DNA from: Sipunculus nudus
Lineage: Eukaryota; Annelida; Sipuncula; Golfingiida; Sipunculidae
Direction of reading: 5' to 3'
DNA length: 64,000 nucleotides
Assembly (NCBI GenBank): GCA_026874595.1
Contig: CM049322.1
Location: 9,006,400 to 9,070,399, forward strand
The notes below the pieces were generated by a model. The model was not told the DNA's origin and searched no databases. It saw nothing but the letters and a program-made list of their open reading frames with translations. Both the position numbers and the translations under genes were made by a program. This document shows positions 23,120 through 35,792 of this stretch, piece after piece (position 1 is the stretch's first letter; the number at the start of each line of letters is the position of its first letter).

Positions 23120-24360
23120 ATAAAACACCTGCGTTTTCCATGGTTTATTTGCTTAATATGCCTAACGCTCCGATGGCAGCAATATCAGTCGTGCCTGTCT
23201 ATTGCAACCAGCCAACAAATGGACGAAATAGATAATTCGTCTTATTAGACATGTTCTGAAAATTTAGGAACTGCACAAACCTAGGTAGCATATGTATGGC
23301 CGAAGTATTCCTATTAAACCACCTGTATGACCATCAATTGGATAAATATTTCACATACCGTTGAATAAAATATTATTTTAAGCTTACGCCGAATCGTCCC
23401 TTGACTCTCAGATCTCTGAATGAGCCTTAAGTTTTTGTTCACATTGATTCGCGCGTACCGGCTTGTTCTTGCGAGACATTGTAAGGATATCGTCGGAATA
23501 GGAGCGATTTACGACAATACAGTAAAATTTACAAAATACAAATTTAATATAGAAGTGGATTGTATGTGAAAAAAGTATATAGCTAAAAGCATTATGATAA
23601 GGTACAATTCAAACTCATATTGATAGAGGTTCTTCTGACACGGCGATTGTGTACATATGGACGATTAAAAAATGTTTGATGACACAACTGATTACTAAAA
23701 TCACTTGCTTCCTAGAAATAACATCGGTCATTCACATTCTGTAATAAAGCATTTAATGTAATGCCCTGAATAGACGAAAGACAAACCACGGGGGCAAAGA
23801 TTAACTTTGGGGGACTTTCATTCATTTAGATTAACAGGTCGTGTGAGTTTGTCACGTGGCCCAGAAAGGGCAAAGTGGCCAGAGGCGGCCAAGAGGGCCG
23901 CCGAAACCGCCAGCCTGTGTTCAGTACACGCGCACACCGACAAACAAACAGAGAGCCCGTACACGTGACTCATGCATGGAGAAACAACCGACCGTCAATT
24001 AGTAACAGAAAGAGTCCCCGCATTAGGCATGTAAATTTACCAGTAATATATTACTTTGGCAAGAAAAAAAAACTGCCTATGATCCGTAATGGCAATTGTC
24101 GTGTTTCACAGGGTTTCTCATTGATTATATAACAGTATTTCGAAAAAGACTGATATTCAATGGTCGTAATTGCCCGAAAATGACCGGTAGTCGTTCAGAC
24201 AGGTTAGACTCTATGTCGAAACAATGAATGTTAACACTATTATGTCAAGTTTAAAATGCTGCATTAATTTTCCGAACAAGTTCTGTGCTGTAATTAATGT
24301 ATGAGAATGATAAGGTGATATCACCTAAATCTGTGGTTACTGTTTGTGTTATATGTATGT
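23120..24360. other. Probable intron DNA; GC-rich island at 23.82-24.0 kb
   Basis: No exon recognised. A CpG- and GGCC-rich patch (GGCCAGAGGCGGCCAAGAGG near 23876) stands out from its AT-rich surroundings. An open plus-strand frame across it (23875-24132) is very basic and has no domain. Confidence 0.35.
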
Positions 24361-24366
24361 TCTTAC

Positions 24367-24424
24367 CGACGACAGATGTGGCGTCCAAATACTTGATAGT
24401 TATCACCAGTAATAAACCAACACC
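24367..24424 (-). CDS. Candidate 58-base exon, CWFITGDNYQVFGRHICRR
   Basis: A minus-strand segment bounded by polypyrimidine acceptor TTCTTTTTTCAAG and donor CG|GTAAGA. It encodes 18-19 residues of plausible folded-protein composition with two Cys. It enters in phase 1 and leaves in phase 2. It may be an upstream exon of the sushi/Cys-rich gene, but its phase does not join directly to the exon at 22950. Family not recognised. Confidence 0.35.
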
Positions 24425-24629
24425 CTTGAAAAAAGAATGACGTGCACTTAACGATATATGTGTCATCAGCACTGAATAGGGATAGGCTCTGTGCGTGTAT
24501 GATTGTAATGTGAAGGCGTAGGTACATTGGTACACACACAATCGCAAACACAGTGTAAAGCCCAGAGCGCATAAATACGCAACATTCCTGAAACAAGGTT
24601 TAATAAAACACCTTTGATTAAAGAGTAAA

Positions 24630-25400
24630 TAGGTCTGTTATTATTATTACTCTTGAGAAAATTGATAAAGCGCTAAATCAAGAATAATACATAGCGCTAA
24701 AGGGCTGTACAATAACAAGAATAAAAGCTATAGTAAAACGTACAAAACCATGAAAAGTTAGGCTGATAAAAATAGTGCATATAAAAGTTTAAATAAGGTA
24801 TAATTTAAATGAATGCGTTTTAATGTCAACAGGTTTTATGATGTCCTGGCCGGCAGTGTTGCTAACAAGCCCGGACCTTGATGGAACATATTGAACAAGA
24901 AGATCTAGTACATATGACGGGGCTAGAGCGTTCCCTGCTGCTTAGGTATAAAGAAGAATCTTAAACGGAATCTGACATTCTGGGGGGAGCCAGTGCAGTT
25001 GTTTTAATAGTGGGGTGATAGAGGCGAATTTCGATGTTCTAGCAGTATTCTGAATTCACTGTATTCGACTGATGAGCGTAACTGGCACTCCATACAGTAA
25101 CGCACTTCTATAGTCTAATCTGGAAGTGACAGTTGCTTTCATAAGTGTCTTGCAAGCACCAACTTGGATATAACGGCGGATGTTTTTCAATATTGCGTCA
25201 ATAGAAGCAACATGATTTTGAATTTGCATTAATTTGCTTCTCAATAGAAAAATGAATGTCCAAGTAAACCCCTAGCTTCCGGACAGTAGTGGATGGAGTG
25301 ACATTAGTACCAGCTATCCTGAGGCTAATACTGGATAATTGCTTCTTCATTTTACTGACGTAAAAATAATGATTTTTGTATATATACATATCGTATATTT
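24630..25400 (-). pseudogene. 3' part of a CR1/L2-type LINE ORF2 with 3' tail
   Basis: The minus strand reads, in broken frames, the typical post-reverse-transcriptase blocks: TVRKLGVYLDIHFS near 25265 (RxLGVxxD), an IRRYI...ACKTLMKATVTSRLDYRSALLYGV block (25070-25190), ITPLLKQLHWLPP near 25000, then ALAPSYVLDLL. After the coding part come two AGCGC boxes (near 24670-24700) and (ATT)n at 24637-24650, which look like a LINE 3' end. A frame change near 25200 and several stops show it is dead. It lies just upstream of the candidate exon at 24.4 kb and may be intronic. Confidence 0.75.
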
Positions 25401-25404
25401 AAGT

Positions 25405-26155
25405 ATATATAAGTATAAATGTACCAGTAACTGCATTTGCACATATTTTCTTGACCCTTTGGTGATGTCCACAATGTTTAATCTTTGTCGGAATTATCTA
25501 TTATCCATATCATTTATATAAATAAAGGATGAAACTATATGAAAAATCGTGAAACTGATATGAAACTATATGAAAAATCGTGAAACTGATATGCATTACA
25601 TAATCACATGCATCACAAATAAATGTAGATATGAGATAATCTGTATTTAGTTGCATTAAAGACCAAATTAAAACTACATTTATTCAGCTTATTGCTAAAT
25701 TTATTGCTAAACCGTATAAAAGGCCCAATCGACATTTGCTCTTATAGATTCAATAAAGTTGATAATTTTTATATATCTCTGCTTAATATTTAAAAAGCAG
25801 TTTCATCTTTCTAAATGTTGAAGAATCTCAAATGAATTTTCTCTTTTTGAATTGTGTAGACTTAAAAATAAGTTTATTTGTGTTGTTTTGTTTTCTTACC
25901 ATCACACAGTTCTTCATTATTCATTCACTTATAATGGAAATAAATCTGAAACTAGGAGATGAAGTGCTTATTAAAGTAACAGTGCAATCTCTCAAAAATA
26001 GCATTGTCTAAAAAGACCAACGGTCTAGTAAAAGCATTATTAAGCGAACCAAAAGTATTCCCATCGGTTATATCTGACCTGTTTAATAAAACCACCTATC
26101 TATTAAGAACACCGTCTAACTACACAGGTTTCACTGTATATACGAGAGCACATAA
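25405..26155. other. AT-rich non-coding DNA with a perfect 31-bp tandem duplication
   Basis: No exon recognised. The tandem duplication at 25529-25590 is listed separately. Confidence 0.35.
25529..25590 (+). repeat. Perfect 31-bp tandem duplication
   Basis: Two identical adjacent 31-base units, each starting ATGAAACTATATGAAAAATC. Full identity indicates a recent event. Confidence 0.95.
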
Positions 26156-26156
26156 A

Positions 26157-26159
<3 letters not shown>

Positions 26160-26195
<36 letters not shown>
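26160..26195. repeat. (AT)n microsatellite
   Basis: AT dinucleotide run. Confidence 0.9.
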
Positions 26196-26198
<3 letters not shown>

Positions 26199-26199
26199 C

Positions 26200-28412
26200 A
26201 GAAATGTGTATATGTGGATGAAGAATTATAATATAAATAGAAACTTCAGGTCTAGTACATTGACTGGAGTTAAAATAATTTGACTTTGTCTTCTCTCGTT
26301 CTCTGTTTTATATAAAGAGTTAAACACCGAAATAATATGCTCTGGAAGGTTGGTTTCCATTTATAAGTATCATAATTATTTTACCCCAGTTAATTACCAT
26401 TACAAAAATAACTAAATGTGCCTATGTTTTAAGTTTACATCATACAAAAAAAAAAAACAATATAAATTGGATGAATGGTATTGAATAGTCCTACAGGATT
26501 ATTATTTAGGAACAGTTTAGTAACTTTTCTATACATCTTAATAACTTTTAGTCAAGTGTTCCATGAATTTAAGCAATTATTAAAAAAAATATTTTGTTAC
26601 TTTTCGGCAATTATCAAGACCGGTAAAACGCAGGCATACCTGTTGGAGGCTAATAGCGCGGTGTTATGTGTTGCTGGAACTTCTAAAGGAAAACCCTTTT
26701 CATTACCATCACATCGATGAAGCATTCTGTTGTTAGTGCGAGCTCCGTTTGACACTTACAAATGATTGTAACGTGATTAAACAATCCTGTAACATACTCG
26801 TGAAAATTCATTAGGCTGACATAAATACGATGACCCTGTCGTCGCGCATGTGTAAACGTTTTTGGGTATCTTACGCTTTTACCTAAACAACAATGTCAAG
26901 TAGTGATTTCATGTTTCGGTCATGGCGCCGCATCGGTTTCAGATTTGTTTATTTTTTTTTTCGCCGTCAAGGCACCGTTAATTATACTTCCTGTCAGATC
27001 ACGAGAAATTAGTATCATTGATCAAGCGGTTACGGGAAGGAGAGGCAACGCCCGTAATAAGACACCTATGTACCGCGATAACGCGAAACCCTTGGTATAC
27101 CGACTTCGTGTTAAAGTGTCAGGTTGCAGATTGAGCTGAAGATAAACTTGCTGTTGGTTCTGGATTTTCAATCTGGTTGGTTTATCTATATTTGTGTTCC
27201 AGGAAGTGGGCCCTATGCATCATCATCGTATCTACTTCAATACAGTTCCAACTGACTTAAATAAGCACCATTACCATCTGTCATTCCAACACAATAAATA
27301 AAAAGAAGGCTGCTCGATAAATGTGGGAGTTTTATTCTTATATAATATTTTTGAAAAAAAAAATAAACTGATCCCTAATGCTCACAGTAACTTTATCAGT
27401 CGTGTTGTCAATATTTTGTAAAAACAGAGGTACCGGAAAAGTGACCGACGACACACTGATCACCCTTTTTTCCCCATCCGCGTGTGATCTTTCTATAAAA
27501 TATCGGCGTCTATACACCTCAATATCGGTATGAATTAGTTGAAAGTTACTCATTCATGAGTTGTGTGAGTGAACATGCTTGTGTTCTTGCAAGCACTTTA
27601 ATGAACGCATTGTAGAAGAAAATATATACATGGTAGGTGCACAAACGAGAAAGACTTTTTTGGTAGTTATATTCTATATGTTTATTTCTATGTAAAATTA
27701 TCTGGTGACAAGTCCAGTATGTAGCATTAATGGTGTCCATCTCGACTCTGAATGTAAGACATTTTATATTGTAGTTCTGATTGAAATTCGGTTAAGTTCT
27801 GAGTGCCAAATGTTTCACTTAAACAATGGAAGTATATTGATCCAATGTGAAACAAACATATATAACTGTATCAATAAGTTGTTCTGCCTGATAAACAATA
27901 TTCTTCGTGATCAAAACTTATGTCTCATCAGCCACCAAAGAAGTCTACAGGATGATGTCTCCCTAACGTTCATATGACCGGGCGATGATGTGGTCTTATG
28001 TGTGACCAAGCTAACATGTAGTTCCACTTCTGCCTCTGCATGTTGCTCTCTAAAGTCAGAACATCAATGAATCGATTATTATGATCATGGGATAAGCTGG
28101 TAGGTCATTGTATTAGTTTCCATTATAAATCCATATAAATAAATATATCTGTAATATAGTCCTTGTAACCATGTAACAATAATTTATGGGTGATAGTTAT
28201 ACGTGTAGACAAGCCAAAAAAAAAATGCTCTTACGTAAACTCAACACAAATAATTATCCAGATGAGGCACGTTATACAGGTATTAAGCACAAAACGCTTC
28301 GGTGAACAACCAGATGTTCAATGTACAAACACTTTAGTCATACCGGTCTGAATAGTGCCGTACATCGGTACAAAACTAATTAGTAAACACAATGCCTAAA
28401 AAGTTTGTTTCC

Positions 28413-28415
<3 letters not shown>
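26200..28415. other. AT-rich non-coding DNA
   Basis: No supported gene. CCGACGACACACTGATCAC near 27442 resembles CCGATGACACACCGATCAC near 33337, suggesting a short dispersed repeat. Confidence 0.35.
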
Positions 28416-28417
<2 letters not shown>

Positions 28418-28457
<40 letters not shown>

Positions 28458-28538
28458 TTACATATAAAATACATATATAAATATATATATATAACACATG
28501 GTGCATATATATCAATATATATCTAAAGAGAGAGAATG

Positions 28539-28584
<46 letters not shown>

Positions 28585-28613
28585 TAGCCGAAAACAAGCA
28601 CTCTTCGCCGAAT

Positions 28614-28665
<52 letters not shown>
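28418..28665. repeat. Cluster of (AT)n, (GA)n and (AT)n microsatellites
   Basis: AT run at about 28420-28455, GA run at about 28540-28580 and AT run at about 28616-28665, ending directly upstream of a LINE fragment. Confidence 0.9.
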
Positions 28666-28668
<3 letters not shown>

Positions 28669-28684
28669 TAAGAAGTCAGAAGAG

Positions 28685-28915
28685 CTGGATTGCGTTCATC
28701 CAATAAATATAAAACCCTTCATGTTCCATTCGCAAAATTAAAAACATTTGCGGCAAGATCCTACAGCTGTATTGGCCCATATTGGTGGAATCAACTTGTT
28801 GACCACGTAAAGGAACATTCTGACTTTGATATGTTTAAAAGCAAGCTTAAAACGTATTTTTTAAACAGTGTTACGATTTGTATGTTCAGCGCCGCCGAAA
28901 CGTTGTATGGGTAGG
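28685..28915 (+). pseudogene. C-terminal LINE ORF2 fragment between microsatellites
   Basis: An open frame of 74 codons reads LHVPFAKLKTFAARSYSCIG, then PYWWNQL, then FKSKLKTYFL. This is the conserved tail of CR1/L2-group ORF2 proteins (LxVPxxxxxTxGxRSFxxxxPxxWNxLP ... FKxxLKTxLF). It is a stand-alone 230-base fragment with no reverse transcriptase beside it, flanked on both sides by long AT runs. Confidence 0.65.
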
Positions 28916-28925
28916 TGCTATATTA

Positions 28926-28926
28926 A

Positions 28927-28977
<51 letters not shown>
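28926..28977. repeat. (AT)n microsatellite
   Basis: AT run directly after the LINE C-terminal fragment. Confidence 0.95.
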
Positions 28978-28979
<2 letters not shown>

Positions 28980-28984
28980 GTCAG

Positions 28985-30480
28985 AATTGATATTTTGACT
29001 AGTGATGGATAGAAATGACAGTTAATCATTTACATGCTAGATGCAGTTTGCTGGCCGGGGTATTCACCGTGATTATATTGCAGGGTGGATTTTTTGTTGT
29101 GTAGCTTGGCACCTTCCCACTCCAAACAATGCTTTATGAGAGGGGTGCGATGGCATTTCGGCTGGAGTTTTCCTCTCCTCTGGACAATGGGGACCACGTA
29201 ATACAACAGGAACCCATGGTCGAGCTGAAGGAACTATAAACCCACCTACCACCCCGTCACAGCTGAAGTACTCGTGAAAGATCATGTTCAGTCAGCGCGC
29301 GCACACACACAGCCGCATGAAATAATTACATAACTATAACATAACTCAAGCATATCCTAGTTTATAAATTAACTATATCAAGGTTGAAACCAACATCGCG
29401 GCCATTTTCATATGTATAATGTAACAATGTCCATCATAGTGAGTGATTGCAAGGTGATCATCACGATGACAAGGTTACAAATCGAGGGCCCTTATTATTG
29501 AGTTGTGTATACATGTGCAGCCACAAATGTTGATTATTTCAAGTGAGCGGTGCATTTATCAGCAGCTGGCTACACAGCCTCACGTGATCTGATTAAGCCC
29601 TGGATACTGGCCAACCATGAAAACGTGTGTTTTCCTAGGTGTATCGTGCCGCTTATATAATGAATAAAAGGACTGGTATATCATAAATAAAGGGGACGGG
29701 TAAGACCTTTTCAACCTCCAATCAACCGTGAATTATTTTACAAGTAGTGTATATCATCATTTCACAGGGAAAAAAATGTCTGAAATACGTTAATTATTTA
29801 AATTTAACAAAAGTCAGTTTATAAACTTTTGAAACTGTTAACACGAACAAGACATCTGAAGGAAAATGTCGTGCAACTTGATCGCTCCCGCATATGCAAA
29901 CATACGGTTGAATATATTAACAAATTCAATTTTTGACAGAATTGTACCACTTTTAAGGGACTTAAAACATGTCAGTGAATTCACGTGATGTGTCTTTCTG
30001 TACACACCAGTGCTTTCTGCATAAACACGTTTTATAAAAACAATTATAAACACGTGAGAATAAATCACCGATGTTTTGTACAAAACACGTCTGATTTCAT
30101 ACAGTACTCGCGGGTCCCGCGCGGGGAAGATCCAACTAGTGTTCAACTAAACTTGACACTTAAATGTTGGAAATCATGATTATTAGTGCATGCGTTAACT
30201 GCAATAAATGGGTTACCGGCATGTGGGGACCCCTATATATGGAAAGGGGTTCTTCGCATTCGGAGACGCGTGCAGATCCCGCACGGACCAGATCCCGCAT
30301 GTGGGAAAGGCATCCTAAAGATTCCATAATAATGCGAGATTTAGGTTGTTTGTAAAAGGGCAAAAGCATACATATCCAAAGATACCGGATAGGGAAAGAG
30401 ACCAGACAAAGTGATGAAGTACCGCAATATGTGGGAATCACGCAGTCATAATAGTTAGCTGTGATGTGATGGATTCTACA
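28985..30480. other. Non-coding DNA
   Basis: No supported exon. A GC-richer segment at 29.05-29.30 kb has an open minus-strand frame without a recognised domain. A CGCGGG-rich patch lies near 30.11 kb. Confidence 0.35.
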
Positions 30481-30489
30481 TTGGCTTAC

Positions 30490-30584
30490 CACTCGTTGCC
30501 AGTACTCTTTCTTTCCTGTTTGGTAAGAGCCCACGTTTGTGGTCCAGACCTTTTGTCCAGAGTAAGGAAGAAGAGGAAACGACC
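30490..30584 (-). CDS. Candidate orphan exon, KVWTTNVGSYQTGKKEYWQRV
   Basis: A minus-strand segment with acceptor CTTGTGACCGCAG and donor GTG|GTAAGC. In phase 1 it encodes 31 residues with Trp, Tyr and basic residues, of extracellular-module character (FPLLPYSGQKVW, NVGSYQTGKKEYWQRV). It is unsupported by neighbours: no adjacent exon was found. The frame stays open across both borders, so splicing is not required by stops. It could belong upstream of the sushi-protein gene on the same strand. Confidence 0.25.
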
Positions 30585-30619
30585 CTGCGGTCACAAGTAA
30601 TGGCACCCTAACCATGACA

Positions 30620-33600
30620 TCACGATTTACAAATATATAATTATATTAACGGAATGAAATTTTAACTTTTTAGTTATTAACTGATCTGTTTAATCAGTTA
30701 CTTCCATTATTTTGTTACTTATAGTACTTTTTATCGGATACATGGAAAATACATTTTAAATATTTTTTTTCTGTTCTTGTATTTTAACTCTGAGCCGCAA
30801 TTAATTTAATTTTCATAGTCAAATCATATTTACTCATACAGATATGACTTTAATCATGTCCATAGTAAATAGTAATTTTTGGGTTAAGCTCTTGTATGAT
30901 TGTTTTTGTCCCGGTGGCGTTTAGTCCGATACACCTATCGCCGTGCGTTTTTCTCTTGTTGTGGTAAGCAGAACTCCAGTTGATGTTGTTTTAAAATTCA
31001 TTTTCTGCAGCATGAATTTATTTGATATACAAAAGTCCATATATTCAACAAGATTGAACCGTGTACATAAAGTCTCTCACTGTACTGGTACGGTGATCAC
31101 ATTAACTCATATTCACTGTCAACTTTTTCCTCTTCTCTCTCTTCACAATTTTGTTTCCAACACTCTATACACCATTTCTGCTTCTCTTCTATGTTAACAT
31201 TGTCCTCCCTTTTCAGCACCTGTCCTAGACCCTTATATACACAAAATTAACATAATACAATTCTCCAGGATAGCACTTGTGAAATAAAAATAAGGACAAA
31301 GAAATATTCTATTGCATAAAAGGTCTAATAATAAAATTCAACACTCTGAACCAAACACTCGGGAGGGGGGGGGGGGGTCGGGGTCGGGGTGCGAACCTCT
31401 TTCAATCGGGGCCATCATGTCCTAGGCTTGTAAATATGTGTTAAATAAAAATTTATCAATCACTTTAGGCTGCTTTTGGTTATTTCTCCGTATCGTAACG
31501 AATAACCTTTTACAGAATTATATTCAAAATTTTAAATGTAATTTATAACATAATGTGTTTTGGTATTTGCTCCCTAAAATATAGTATATAATGTATATCG
31601 TATATGCTTAACACGTACAAACACACAAATATATTCATATCTTTAACAAATGCATTCCGCCTTACGTCATTTTGCCTAACAGATTTGTCTCTTGATTAAA
31701 GAATATGTGGGCGTTTGAAAGGTGTTTTGCATGATATGATCATTTTCACATTTAGTCTTTAGTTATGTAATTTTACAATTACAAAACGACTAAGTCTTAA
31801 ATCTGCCACTTTCTACATTATATCCTGCTTAAAATTAAAAATTCTTCAAAGAACCTTATTATGATGGAATTTAATATGATTTAAAACTATTCCAATAATG
31901 CAGGACCTGTCTCAAAAGAGTTTGGCAAATTAATTTCTAAAGCATTTAGATTTTCCTGGCACATATAGACAGAGTCTGGTTGTGGCTCGGTCAAATTATT
32001 ATTACATGATAGGCCTCTCCTGTGATTTCAGTTGAGTTCTTGCATTTAGTCAACGTAATCTGTGATTATAAAAATAACAGTTTTAACTTGTGTTTTGTGT
32101 TAAAATTTTTAACTTTTAAGTAGACATGACTTCCATTTTACACATGTTTCCTTCTAAACTAATACTGCATCACAAATTTGGTACATCATTATCCCCCAAC
32201 ATTTACATTTTTATACCAACCTTTCACTTGAAAGCGGGATAACGTTTTATATAACACATTCATTTGAAGTTGTTTGATTCATATTGTTTCTGGTAATTTT
32301 ACAAAGGTGTCGGCATCTTGTGATGCTCTTTGAAAATGACTGACAAACTCGGCTCAGTGTAAAATCTGCATTTAAGTTTAATTTTATGTTAAGACAATCC
32401 TTCAACGTTAATGGGATGAATGCTTGATCCCCAAAAATGCCTGTCTTAATATAAAACTGATCTGCTGGCATCTCTTCTGAAACGTACGATTACCAATTTA
32501 GGAAATCGTATATATACGTACAGTTTTGTACGTGTTCAAAGTTTTAGTTTCCTCGTAACTTACTTTAGACAAGTGTGTGTATTTTTAAAAACCACTCTGA
32601 AACAGCTTTGCTTACCTCACCAACATAATTTGAAATAACAGGTTCGGAAAATGTCCATTTTGTCACGCTTAATATTATATATGACCAACTGTTAATGCAC
32701 CTGTTACTAGACTTGAACATTTTATTAACACTATTTAGGGCCAGTCGTTTATGTGTTTGATGTTTGGACATGAGTTGGTTATGTCGGTAAGATAGCGGGG
32801 TTGCTGTCCTATATTAGACTCATAAAAAACTGAAGAATTACATTCTTAACTCTAAAGAATAGTGAGACAGTTGAGCTTTACATCGTTTTCGTTCGTAGTA
32901 TCCTTTCTTTTAATCCATTATAATGAACGCTGATAATCTTCCATATGATCCCGCAAGCCATGAATCGATAAACATATAGAAAAAAAACATACGCATTCAT
33001 ATACTATTTGATGTTTGCTAAAGAAGAAATCCACCATTTTCCTGCTAAACATTAGAAAATTATATTACTAATTAATACAAAAGCTCAGGGTATTTTGTTC
33101 TCCGGAATATCAACGACGGATTGAAGCAAGGGTGTGTGTGGATCCCTCAGCAAATGGTAATTATATCAGAAAGGATTGTAGATGGAATGTATTAATATAA
33201 TTTTTTGAGATTTCTATTTCGATCCCAAATTTATGGCCAATATGGAAAAAATGTATCGTTTCCCTAACTCACATTTATTAACTCCATGTATTTATTCACA
33301 ACTATGTCGGTGGGTGCTGATCGATCGAATAAATTACCGATGACACACCGATCACTTTAATTTATTTTTTCTTTGCCCATTCAAAGCTAGTTGTCAATAT
33401 TTGTCAGCGGAAAATAATGAAATAAAGATTATTACTCTCTTCTACCAGCATATTTGAAATACGGATACAAAACAGATATACTGGTAGAAAGAAGATATTT
33501 GGTCAGACAGTCATGTCGATTTGCCTCTTTTTATGGTGGCCAATTGAACAGACGTTGGTCATTTTCCTTGCTACAAACGGAGTATGCGACAAGTCTCTGA

Positions 33601-34440
33601 CTTCACCGTCTCGCAGACTTCATCACCTGACTAAACCCCAGGGAACTAGTTGGTTGATATTCCTTCACAAGTCGCATCGCATGAGTTCTCCACACAAACA
33701 GCGAAGGTCGCAACATTCACATGGAATCGCAAGTGACATGCTAGACGGGCCTTCGCAAGTCACATCGCAAGCCCGCTCATTAGCAATTTACATGCGATTA
33801 TAATAGGCGACCAGATCGGCAGATCCCTTGCGATTCGCATCGCATTTCAGCAAAATTGTTAGAGAGCGGCAGGTTTAAGCAATTCTGCTATGCAAAACTA
33901 ATAGAACGATCCCGTTGGTTTTAGTGAATTTCGTGACCTCTATAACATAGTATTAGATGCCAAAATAACAACTTTATGATGAAAGATATCAGATTTATGG
34001 CCATTTAGGGTCTTTGCGGCAATTTTGGACGCATCCTTTGATTTGCCAGTCAGGTGAGTACATATATACAGGTTCATAAGTGAAAGTATATTTGTGGATA
34101 TTCCTTAAAGACGTTTCTGGATTCGAATCATGTGCCGGATCTGCATAAAATCCAATCAATCCTTTCTTTTTTCACTCAGAAATGCCCTGAAAATTTCATT
34201 AGATTTCATTCGTGATTGCATGTGTTATGTTTTCACCACAAACACAAAAACACACAAAAAACACACATACACACACAAACAAGCACGAACGCAAACCCTC
34301 CTGTCGGAGGCAATCAATGTCGAATGTAAACATAACTTGAATATTAAATATGTATACTGTTCGTTGTTTTGTATTGGTTCTGTGTGATCAATTTAACGAT
34401 CTATAGTAAGCAACGTATGACAGAAATGATAAATAATAGT
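30620..34440. other. AT-rich non-coding DNA
   Basis: No supported gene. It contains a G-run at 31361-31378 and a cluster of TCGCA-type motifs at 33.57-33.86 kb, listed separately. Confidence 0.35.
33570..33860. repeat. TCGCA-motif cluster, possible MITE or minisatellite remnant
   Basis: Short motifs on both strands recur at irregular spacing: GTCGCATCGCATG, AATCGCAAGTGACATG, CTTCGCAAGTCACATCGCAA, ATGCGATTA and TTGCGATTCGCATCGCAT. Such a density of CpG-containing motifs is unusual in this window. No terminal repeats were identified. Confidence 0.4.
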
Positions 34441-34449
34441 CGTGACAGA

Positions 34450-35792
34450 TACTTGTGGAGCGAAGTAAAAAATATGAACTTAATAATATTGTTGATCAGC
34501 TAATTAAAAATGTAATACCAAAGGATACTCTTAAAATTAGAGTATCCGACATTAGAATGGCTGTATATAATTTAAAAATGGGGAAATCTGAAGGAAGATA
34601 TGTTCTACAGTCTCACCATATCCTTAGAGGAACTCATCGTTTTTATGTATAAATGTCTATTTTAATTTCATTTTATGATAAACATGAACATGTTCCAGCT
34701 GATATGAATACTTACGTACTTATTCCTATACCACAAGACCCAAGAGGTGAACTAACCTGTATTGATAATTAAAGGGGTATTTCATTGACGAGTTGTTTCA
34801 GTAAATTACTTGATAGTGTTATTATTCAGAAAATTGTAGATAAACTTAACACTTATGCAATATGCTTTTAAGAAAGGGCATTCGACCAACATTAGCACAG
34901 TAGTCCTGAAGGAGATTATTACACATTACGTATGGAAAGGGTCACCAGTATACATATGTTTTGTTGATGCGTCACGCGCATTTGACAGAATTAATATTCC
35001 CAAGTTGTTTCATTTACTCGTTAAACGCAATGTTGCGCCTACTATCATTAGAGAACAAGCAGATATCTACTACAGACCGGTTATTAAGACAAAATGGAAT
35101 GATGTTGAATCCGAACAGTTTGGAGCTAATAACGGTGTATTATCCCCCCCCCCTTCTGTATAATATTTATAAGGACGAGCTTTTAAAACTTCCCAGAAAT
35201 AAGGGTGTTATATTGGAAATTATTTTGCTGGTGCCCTTGGCTACGCGGACGAAATAACCCTCTTATGTCCGACGCGGAGTGGGCTTCAAAAGTTGGGTAA
35301 AGAATGTGAAAATTTCTTGAAGAATTTGACAGGTTAAGTACGGAATAATAAGACATATAATAAGGCTTTGCGTCACCTATGGCATTTACTATATAACTCG
35401 CACAAGAATATTGTACATGGGTTAGTGGGCTCTCCGGCTCTGAAAGATATAATCAGTTCACGCTCTGTAAACTTATCTCTGACCATGCAGAATGTTGCAA
35501 ATGACTTCGTCAATTTTCTGATAAAAAGAGCTCATTATACATCAATTGGCCTTCTAGGAGGCAATTTCCGATATCTGGAAAGTCAGATGCGCGATCATGG
35601 AGTAAAGCTCCACATAAGAAATGTTGAAATCCTGAAGATACACCTGATGATGATAACAACATCCATAAATACAGATTTGCTTTCAGAGCTGATTGAATGC
35701 AAAGATGGTATAAGTAACTCATATTTGACATACGATGAGTTCTGTATATTTGCATTCATTTCTTATTATACTGTACTTCATTGTACGAATTA

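Noticed and set aside
23875-24132. Basic 85-codon plus-strand frame over a GC-rich island
   Set aside because: Composition reflects the GC-rich patch; no domain, promoter or splice support.
26004-26231. 75-codon plus-strand frame
   Set aside because: Ends in an (AT)n run; no family resemblance.
29073-29285. Minus-strand frame with GC-rich codons and several Cys
   Set aside because: Could be an exon or old repeat, but no acceptable donor/acceptor pair and no domain could be recognised.
30160-30615. Whole 151-codon minus-strand frame as one protein
   Set aside because: Only the first part has protein-like composition and it contains a good donor; the rest looks random, so only the 30490-30584 exon candidate is kept.
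33513-33803. 96-codon plus-strand frame rich in Ser and His
   Set aside because: Explained by the TCGCA-motif cluster; no domain.
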